Below are positions 1 to 4,413 of a stretch of DNA of 6,329 nucleotides, piece after piece. Source of the stretch: Microcoleus asticus IPMA8 (GTDB taxonomy: Bacteria > Cyanobacteriota > Cyanobacteriia > Cyanobacteriales > Microcoleaceae). A model generated the notes under the pieces. The model worked only from the letters and a program-made list of their open reading frames with translations, did not search any database and had not been told where the DNA came from. How positions within the stretch are numbered: position 1 is the first letter of the stretch; each line of letters opens with the position of its first letter. Both the position numbers and the translations under genes were made by a program. The stretch covers positions 1-6,329 of the forward strand of contig NZ_SRRZ01000209.1 of NCBI RefSeq assembly GCF_013179805.1. Direction: 5' to 3'.

Positions 1-279
1 TGTAGCGCTGTAGGTGAAATTTGCTGTTGTAAAGTTGGCTGTCGATTGGAAAAATAATTGGTTAATGTCAGCAGGTGTCAGAATTTGACCGACGGTGATA
101 ATCCGGCCGCCCGTATCCGGATTGCCTAAAAATATCAGCCCTTCATTTGCTGGTGGGACGGTGTTGATGGTGAAGGATGCGATCGAGCCGTCGGGGTCGC
201 TTCCTCCAAGTCCTGCGATCGCCACAGCGCTGCTGGGGCCGATCTCAAGGTTGACGTTGTTAGCTACGGGCGGTTGGTT
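1..279 (-). repeat. Cadherin-like repeat, copy 2 (residues 1163-1255, cut by the window edge)
   Basis: The second 339-bp unit begins NQPPVANNVNLEI. Ninety-three of the expected 113 residues are inside the window, and 86 of them match copy 1 by my hand alignment. At DNA level bases 1-91 are identical to 340-430, so the duplication is recent or kept alike by gene conversion. More copies probably follow beyond the left edge. Confidence 0.85.
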
Positions 280-3200
280 TGGCACCGGCAGCAGCGCCGA
301 TACAGTAGCGCTGGCGGGGCTGGTGGCACCCTGGTTGTCTGTAGCGCTGTAGGTGAAATTTGCTGTTGTAAAGTTGGCTGTCGATTGGAAAAATAATTGG
401 TTAATGTCAGCAGGTGTCAGAATTTGACCGGCGGTGACAATAGTGCCACCAGTAGCGGGATTGCCTAAAAATATCAGCCCTTCATTTGCTGGTGGGACGG
501 TGTTGATGGTGAAGGACGCGATCGACCCGTCGGGGTCGCTTCCTCCAAGTCCTGCGATCGCCACAGCGCTGCTGGGGGCGATTTCCAGGTTGACGTTGCT
601 AGCTATCGGCGGTTGGTTGGCGGGAGTCGGAGTCGGTGCCGGAGTCGGAGTCGGAGTCGGGGCAGAGGCGATGCTGGTAGTAACAGTTGCGCCGGGCTCG
701 CTGCCGTTATTGTTGCCGGGATTCGCGTCATTCGTCTTTGAGGTACTTCTTGCCGTGTTGCTGACAGTGCCGGTCGCCGGGACTGGGAATGTGACTCTCC
801 GGCTGACGGTAACGCCGTCAGCTAAGCTGGCAATGGGCGGAAAGCTGACAATGCCTGTGGCTGGGTCGTAAATACCGCCGTTGGATGCTGTAACGCCGGT
901 TAAACCGGGAACGATGCTATCTGTAAGGGTGATGTTGGTTGCCGGACTCGGCCCACTGTTAGTTGCCGTAATTGTGTAGGTGACTGTCGATCCCGCGGCC
1001 GCAGTAGCTGGCCCGGTTTTGAGCGTCACTACATCGGCGCTATCGGTGATAGTGGTGGTGACTCGCGCTTGGGGGCTGCTGCCGTTGTTGTTGGCAGGAT
1101 TGGGGTCTGCGCTAGTTGAGGTGCTGCTAGCTGTGTTGGCGATCGGGCCGCCGGTGACGGGAACTGCGAAACTGACTGTTCTGTTGGCGCTGGCTGCGCT
1201 GGCTAGGGATGCGATCGCTGTCCAAGTCACAATACCTGTAGTTGCGTTGTAACTTCCGCCCTCCGAGACGCTGACTCCTGTTAAGCCCGGAACAATGGTG
1301 TCGGCGATCGCCACATTGGTTGCCGCACTCGGCCCACTGTTAGTGGCAGTAATTGTGTAGGTCACTGTCGAGCCTGCCGCCGCAGTAGCGGGCCCGGTTT
1401 TGACCGTCTCTACATCGGCACTCTGGGTGATAGCAGTGGTAACTCGCGCTTGGGGGCTGCTGCCGTTGTTGTTGTCAGGATTGGGGTCTGGGCTAGTTGA
1501 GGTGCTGCTAGCTGTGTTGGCGACGGTGCCGCCGGTGACTGGAACTGCGAAACTGACTGTTCTGTTGGCGCTGGTTGCGCTGGCTAGGGATGCGATCGCC
1601 GGCCAAGTCACAATACCTGTAGTTGCGTTGTAAGTTCCGTTGTCCGATGGGCTGACTCCTGTTAAACCAGGAACAATGGTGTCGGCGATCGCCACATTGG
1701 TTGCCGCACTCGGCCCACTGTTAGCTGCCGTAATTGTGTAGGTGACTGTCGATCCCGCGGCCGCAGTAACGGGCCCGGTTTTGAGCGTCACTACATCGGC
1801 AATATCGTTCGTGATAGTGGTGGTGACTCTCGCCTCTGGGCTGCTGCCGCTGTTGTTGGCGGGTACGGGATCGATCGTGTTGCTACTGCTGAATACACTG
1901 TTTGTAATAGCGCCGATAGTAGTTGGGGCGGTAACGGTGACAGTACGGGTGACGCTGGCCCCAAGAGGTAAATTCGGAATAGTTGGCCAGGTGACCAGTC
2001 TCGTTGTCGGATTGAAAGTGCCGTCGCTGTCGGCACTTTCAAATACTGCCCCTCGGGGCAGTTGGTCTTCAACCAGCACGTTTTCCGCCGGGTCGGGACC
2101 ATTATTTACTGTCGTAATTGTGTAAGTAATGGTGCTGCCCAGTGCCGCAGCGGGCGGGCCTTTTTTCGTTGTCGCAACATCTGCTGTAGTCAGCGGCAGG
2201 TCTATAGTTTGGATCGACAAAGTGCGAACGTCGTGAATATTTGTTGCGTCTCCCGTTGAACCAGCAAAACCAAATTTGAATGTTGGCGGGATTGGTCCGT
2301 TTATTGCCTCTAAATCGCCAATGTCGATAATAGTCTCGCCCACATCTGTAAACGAACCATCATTGTCGAGACCGAAGAAGCTAACAGTAAGCTGACGACT
2401 GTTAGGCGTTCCAGGAGTGGGAGGTTCCAAAATAACTTGAACTCTTCTTCTGGCTGGTTCCCGAGTAGTAGTAATGGCGTTGATCGGCGGAATTACGGAA
2501 TTGGGAATATTATCTATTCCCCCCGGCAAATAGTTAGAAGTTAAAAACTGATATTGCGTATCTTCGCTACCTCGAAGTGTTATCGAATCTGGTCTAATCC
2601 CCCCCGGAATTCCGCCTACACGCCCAGAAGTTGTAGTTGAGAAATTTCCGAATTCATCCAATCCAATTCCTAAATAACCTCCCCGTAAACCGGACTGATT
2701 TGTATCTGTATTTTGGGCGTAGCCGAGAGAACCTCCATAACCTCCAGCTTGTGTTGGCGTCACAGTACCGTCAATTAAAAAGAAACTTATGCCGTCCCCT
2801 GTCAAGTTACTGGGTAAATTCGGACGTGCAGTGCCGTTGTAGGCAAATATATCGAAGACAATTTTAAGGCCGCTGCTGGCTGGTACTGGACTGTTATAGA
2901 TGGCAAAAGTAGATTGGTCAAAACTTCTTGAAGTTAATCTCAAAGCCCCGCTGCCGGGCTGGTCGATATTCAAACCCGGAAAACTCTCCGTTCCGGTTCC
3001 TGCTGTTAAAGCTGGGGCGTCTGACGTGCCGGTGACCCCAGATATCCAAGGCCCTATTAGACTTGCATCTTGAAAAGTTTCGTCAACTAAAGTAATGAGG
3101 ACAGCACTGTAAGTTTCCTGCGTTTTTGTTTCAAAGGCTATTGCGGTTTTTACTCGTCCTGCTGTAACATTTAATTGCCAGTTTCCTCCTAATTTTGCAC

Positions 3201-3765
3201 TGCCAATTAAATTGTTGGAAGCGGCTATATTGGCGCCTGTTAATTCTCTCAGTTTCCGCACGAAAGCAATCCCTGATTTTCCAGCCCCAACCCTGCACGC
3301 TAATAATAAAATATCGGCTTTTTCGCTGAAAGCCTTTCGCCACTGCTGCAAATGCCCATCGTACTTTAGTAAGTTTTCATCCTTTAGGAAAGTTGACCCC
3401 AGTTGCACGGAAGCTTCATTGCCGTGAGCCACTATCTGAAGGCTGGCAATGAAGCTGCGTTTAGCTAGAATCTCGGTAATTTGTTCTACTCCGTCCCGAG
3501 TTTTATCGAGGACTATTATCTCTGTCCCCGGTTTGACTCCGCTGGCAAGATGCTGATAATTCTCTACCCTCGGGTCGATGCAAACTAAATGTTTTTTCTG
3601 CTCGGTATTGACGCTAAGACTCGCTTTTGTTAAACAGTAAATATCGAGCGCCGGATCGCCCGCTAATGGCTCTCCAATCACAGGAGTTTTTATGCAGTCT
3701 TTGTCGCGGCGATCCCAACTTAATTTTTGAATTTGGGAAGAGTAGTTGCACCATAATTTCTTCAT
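1..3765 (-). CDS. Giant DUF4347 / L-type lectin / DUF11 / cadherin-like repeat surface protein (C-terminus beyond the left edge)
   Basis: Reading from ATG 3765-3763 to base 1 gives 1255 uninterrupted codons and no stop, so the gene is 3'-incomplete. The start is fixed by an in-frame TAA two codons upstream (3769-3771) and an AAGGAG 11 nt before the ATG. Order of parts seen: DUF4347 at residues ~59-222 (LVCIDPRVENYQ, DGVEQI, VAHG, LLACRVGAG, GGNWQLNV); L-type lectin-like domain at ~224-520 (GDGISFFLID, GGSLGYAQ, GYLGIGLDEFGNF, KFGFAGSTGDATNIHDV); four DUF11 units at ~528-1034; PT-rich linker 1035-1049; cadherin-like repeats from 1050 onward. The first 30 residues (MKKLWCNYSSQIQKLSW...) have no hydrophobic core, so there is no Sec signal. 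Export by type I secretion with a C-terminal signal is inference. The likely role is a large extracellular or surface protein that binds glycans through the lectin part; the stalk is built from beta-sandwich repeats. Domain calls are by motif recognition only; the exact function is unknown. Confidence 0.93.
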   Translation of the reverse strand, partial: MKKLWCNYSSQIQKLSWDRRDKDCIKTPVIGEPLAGDPALDIYCLTKASLSVNTEQKKHLVCIDPRVENYQHLASGVKPGTEIIVLDKTRDGVEQITEILAKRSFIASLQIVAHGNEASVQLGSTFLKDENLLKYDGHLQQWRKAFSEKADILLLACRVGAGKSGIAFVRKLRELTGANIAASNNLIGSAKLGGNWQLNVTAGRVKTAIAFETKTQETYSAVLITLVDETFQDASLIGPWISGVTGTSDAPALTAGTGTESFPGLNIDQPGSGALRLTSRSFDQSTFAIYNSPVPASSGLKIVFDIFAYNGTARPNLPSNLTGDGISFFLIDGTVTPTQAGGYGGSLGYAQNTDTNQSGLRGGYLGIGLDEFGNFSTTTSGRVGGIPGGIRPDSITLRGSEDTQYQFLTSNYLPGGIDNIPNSVIPPINAITTTREPARRRVQVILEPPTPGTPNSRQLTVSFFGLDNDGSFTDVGETIIDIGDLEAINGPIPPTFKFGFAGSTGDATNIHDVRTLSIQTIDLPLTTADVATTKKGPPAAALGSTITYTITTVNNGPDPAENVLVEDQLPRGAVFESADSDGTFNPTTRLVTWPTIPNLPLGASVTRTVTVTAPTTIGAITNSVFSSSNTIDPVPANNSGSSPEARVTTTITNDIADVVTLKTGPVTAAAGSTVTYTITAANSGPSAATNVAIADTIVPGLTGVSPSDNGTYNATTGIVTWPAIASLASATSANRTVSFAVPVTGGTVANTASSTSTSPDPNPDNNNGSSPQARVTTAITQSADVETVKTGPATAAAGSTVTYTITATNSGPSAATNVAIADTIVPGLTGVSVSEGGSYNATTGIVTWTAIASLASAASANRTVSFAVPVTGGPIANTASSTSTSADPNPANNNGSSPQARVTTTITDSADVVTLKTGPATAAAGSTVTYTITATNSGPSPATNITLTDSIVPGLTGVTASNGGIYDPATGIVSFPPIASLADGVTVSRRVTFPVPATGTVSNTARSTSKTNDANPGNNNGSEPGATVTTSIASAPTPTPTPAPTPTPANQPPIASNVNLEIAPSSAVAIAGLGGSDPDGSIASFTINTVPPANEGLIFLGNPATGGTIVTAGQILTPADINQLFFQSTANFTTANFTYSATDNQGATSPASATVSALLPVPNQPPVANNVNLEIGPSSAVAIAGLGGSDPDGSIASFTINTVPPANEGLIFLGNPDTGGRIITVGQILTPADINQLFFQSTANFTTANFTYSAT
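280..618 (-). repeat. Cadherin-like repeat, copy 1 (residues 1050-1162)
   Basis: A 113-residue unit starting NQPPIASNVNLEI, with a central SDPDGSIASFTI motif and the end FTYSATDNQGATSPASATV. The pattern (PPxAxNxxL start, DxDG calcium-type turn, FTYxATDNQGATS end) is that of cadherin-like/Ig-like tandem repeats in bacterial adhesins. The DxDG and D-N-Q-G residues are plausible calcium ligands stiffening the repeat (family knowledge, not shown here). It is followed directly by a second, nearly identical copy. Confidence 0.82.
616..663 (-). repeat. Hexanucleotide repeat encoding a Pro-Thr linker (residues 1035-1050)
   Basis: On the coding strand ACTCCG is iterated three times, interrupted by GCACCG, then iterated again. 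It encodes APTPTPTPAPTPTPAN. Such PT linkers separate domains in secreted proteins and are usually extended and sometimes glycosylated. A six-base unit can gain or lose copies by slippage without changing frame. A similar PT-rich tract opens the RTX protein at the right end of the window. Confidence 0.9.
664..2184 (-). repeat. Four tandem DUF11 repeats (residues 528-1034)
   Basis: Each unit begins with A-D-V, followed by a KxGP motif and G-S-T-[IV]-T-Y-T-I-T, then NxGP and a [VI]xDx[IL]PG-type turn, and ends in a NN-G-S-x-P loop before the next unit. These are DUF11 hallmarks: beta-sandwich repeats of ~120-130 residues found in bacterial surface proteins. Unit starts are at residues 528, 656, 783 and 910, spaced 128, 127 and 127. 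In DNA they are 1801-2184, 1420-1800, 1039-1419 and 664-1038. Unit 1 is clearly divergent. Units 2 and 3 match at 111 of 127 residues by my hand alignment, and unit 4 is similar in its first half but diverges later. The array probably acts as a spacer or stalk between the lectin and the distal repeats. Confidence 0.9.
2206..3096 (-). other. L-type (legume-like) lectin domain, residues ~224-520
   Basis: The segment opens with VDETFQDASLIGPW, continues through a beta-rich stretch (SGLKIVFDIFAYNG), then shows the L-type lectin core GDGISFFLID (323-332), GGSLGYAQ (344-351) and GYLGIGLDEFGNF (363-375). It closes with KFGFAGSTGDATNIHDVRTLSI (497-518, in two overlapping motifs), the typical last strands of this fold. 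The Asp of DGISFF and the D/N residues of LDEFGNF correspond to the metal- and sugar-site region of legume lectins. This suggests carbohydrate binding outside the cell; the sugar cannot be predicted. At ~300 residues it is longer than a minimal legume lectin, with an insertion around residues 380-450. Confidence 0.8.
3100..3591 (-). other. DUF4347 domain (residues ~59-222) with candidate His114/Cys157 dyad
   Basis: This domain sits at the N-terminus of many very large cyanobacterial and proteobacterial surface proteins, and its function is not established. Visible family signatures are LVCIDPRVENYQHL, the DGVEQITEIL helix, a strand ending in VAHG (His114), a second strand ending in LLAC (Cys157), LTGANIAAS and GGNWQLNV. 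Two hydrophobic strands, one followed by His-Gly and the other by Cys, 43 residues apart, is the layout of caspase-like (clan CD) peptidases. I remember most family members carrying SHG and YGC at these points; this copy has AHG and LAC but keeps both His and Cys. Assignment to the family is confident; peptidase activity is inference. Confidence 0.88.
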
Positions 3766-3776
3766 GAGTTAGATAG

Positions 3777-3782
3777 CTCCTT
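3777..3782 (-). promoter_or_regulatory. Shine-Dalgarno of the DUF4347 gene
   Basis: AAGGAG on the minus strand, 11 nt before ATG 3765; the spacing is slightly long but the match is strong, and it decides the start together with the TAA two codons upstream. It overlaps the end of a 5-bp inverted repeat, TTGAC-N9-GTCAA (3781-3799), which could form a small hairpin beside the ribosome site. No convincing -35/-10 pair was found upstream; a TTGACA lies close by on the minus strand, but its 17-nt-spaced -10 (CTATCT) is poor and would nearly remove the leader. Confidence 0.75.
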
Positions 3783-3818
3783 GACCTGTTAATTGTCAAC
3801 CTTCAGCGCCAGATATTA

Positions 3819-3860
3819 TTGTTAATTGCTAATCGGCAATTGTTAATTGCTAATTTCTCG
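3819..3860. repeat. Intergenic 21-bp direct repeat with TGTTAATTGCTAAT core
   Basis: The core TGTTAATTGCTAAT occurs exactly at 3820-3833 and 3841-3854, 21 bp apart; the related TGTTAATTG occurs once more at 3788-3796. The first copy also pairs with the spacer (AATTGC 3824-3829 with GCAATT 3836-3841). AT-rich short tandem repeats built from TTAATTG-like units are common between genes of filamentous cyanobacteria (general knowledge). A role as an operator is possible but unsupported. Confidence 0.7.
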
Positions 3861-4002
3861 GCTTCGCATAGTTGACAAGTTCCATTTACTGCGATTTTTA
3901 TTTGATCGGCATCTTCCCAAAGTAGCAGTTAGCGGCATTTACCTCGGAAATTAGGCATTTTTTTAGCCAAGTCAGACTGAGCTAAAAATTATTCTTGGAT
4001 GC

Positions 4003-4034
4003 AAAAAAAGTGGCGTGATGTACGAAAATACGCC
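4003..4034 (-). terminator. Weak candidate intrinsic terminator within the intergenic region
   Basis: On the minus strand GGCGT and ACGCC (4030-4034 and 4012-4016) form a 5-bp stem around a 13-nt loop, extendable by two G-U pairs. After two bases follow seven T (complement of A 4003-4009). The geometry is terminator-like, but the loop is large and the stem short. It would end leaderless readthrough from the RTX gene or a short upstream transcript. Confidence 0.3.
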
Positions 4035-4065
4035 GTGGAGTGCAATATTTATTTGCAAAAACCAA

Positions 4066-4094
4066 TTGACAAGTGTTTTTATTTGTAGTAATAA
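4066..4094 (+). promoter_or_regulatory. Possible plus-strand sigma-70-type promoter
   Basis: A perfect -35 TTGACA (4066-4071), a 17-nt spacer and TAATAA (4089-4094), which matches only three of six consensus bases. No gene follows on this strand; a transcript would run toward the hairpin at 4393-4409 and then antisense to the RTX gene. In AT-rich DNA this match may be chance. Confidence 0.2.
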
Positions 4095-4390
4095 CGGCTG
4101 TAACACTCAGAACTTTATTACGACCTGAGTCCAGATAACAAACCAATTTTATAGTAGTCAATCAGCCCAAGATCGCATAATATTTATCCTGGTAAAATAA
4201 GCGTTATAACTTTTGTAGTTATCAACTCCGTTTTGTTGAGATTTTTCAAAATTAATCACTCACTAAAACCTGTTTCAGGGAGTGAAATAAGCGAACATAA
4301 AATAAGTCACGAGCTTGATGTTATTTAATTAATAAATATTCTCCTAACGCGGTTTATTTAACAAAGCGAGCGTGTAGAAAGCGACAAAAG

Positions 4391-4413
4391 CCAGCGCATT
4401 AAATGCGCTTTTA
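4391..4413 (-). terminator. Likely terminator of the RTX gene, overlapping its stop codon
   Basis: AGCGCAT (4393-4399) and ATGCGCT (4403-4409) form a perfect 7-bp stem with a 3-nt loop. On the minus strand the stem begins two bases after the TAA stop (4413-4411) and is followed by GG and then CTTTTG, a modest U tract. On the plus strand the stem is directly followed by TTTT, so the element may work in both directions. AAAAGC before it and GCTTTT after it can extend the pairing. Confidence 0.6.

Larger units (their letters stand above)
3766..4410. other. AT-rich intergenic region, no gene seen
   Basis: These 645 bases separate the two minus-strand genes. I find no reading frame with a credible ribosome site and length, and no tRNA-like cloverleaf. 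Visible structure: a 21-bp direct repeat near the DUF4347 gene (3819-3860); an 8-bp inverted repeat TTTTTAGC/GCTAAAAA (3960-3967 with 3981-3988); a 5-bp GC-rich hairpin followed on the minus strand by seven T (4003-4034); a plus-strand TTGACA-N17-TAATAA (4066-4094); a hairpin TCACTC...GAGTGA with inner CCTG-TTT-CAGG (4256-4285); and the RTX terminator (4393-4409). The length and the terminator suggest that the two genes are separate transcription units. Confidence 0.7.

Noticed and set aside
1..618. Tandem 339-bp repeats considered as a CRISPR array or mobile element.
   Set aside because: The repeats are long, in frame and code for a domain; there are no short spacers, terminal inverted repeats or transposase.
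95..2125. Several plus-strand reading frames of 77-145 codons rich in Val, Leu, Ala and Gly across the left part.
   Set aside because: They are antisense shadows of the repeated DUF11/cadherin-like coding sequence: they repeat with its 381- and 339-bp periods, lack ribosome sites and match no family, while the minus frame is continuous and recognisable.
3614..3799. A 61-codon minus-strand frame starting upstream of the giant gene.
   Set aside because: It is out of frame with the DUF4347 gene, overlaps its first 50 codons and has no family match; the AAGGAG serves ATG 3765.
3777..3800. TTGACA on the minus strand just upstream of the giant gene as a -35 box.
   Set aside because: The 17-nt-spaced -10 would be CTATCT, a poor match, and the start of transcription would fall inside or after the ribosome site.
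3960..3988. Inverted repeat TTTTTAGC/GCTAAAAA considered as a terminator.
   Set aside because: The T run is on the 5' arm and A on the 3' arm for either strand, with no U tract after the stem, so it does not have terminator geometry.
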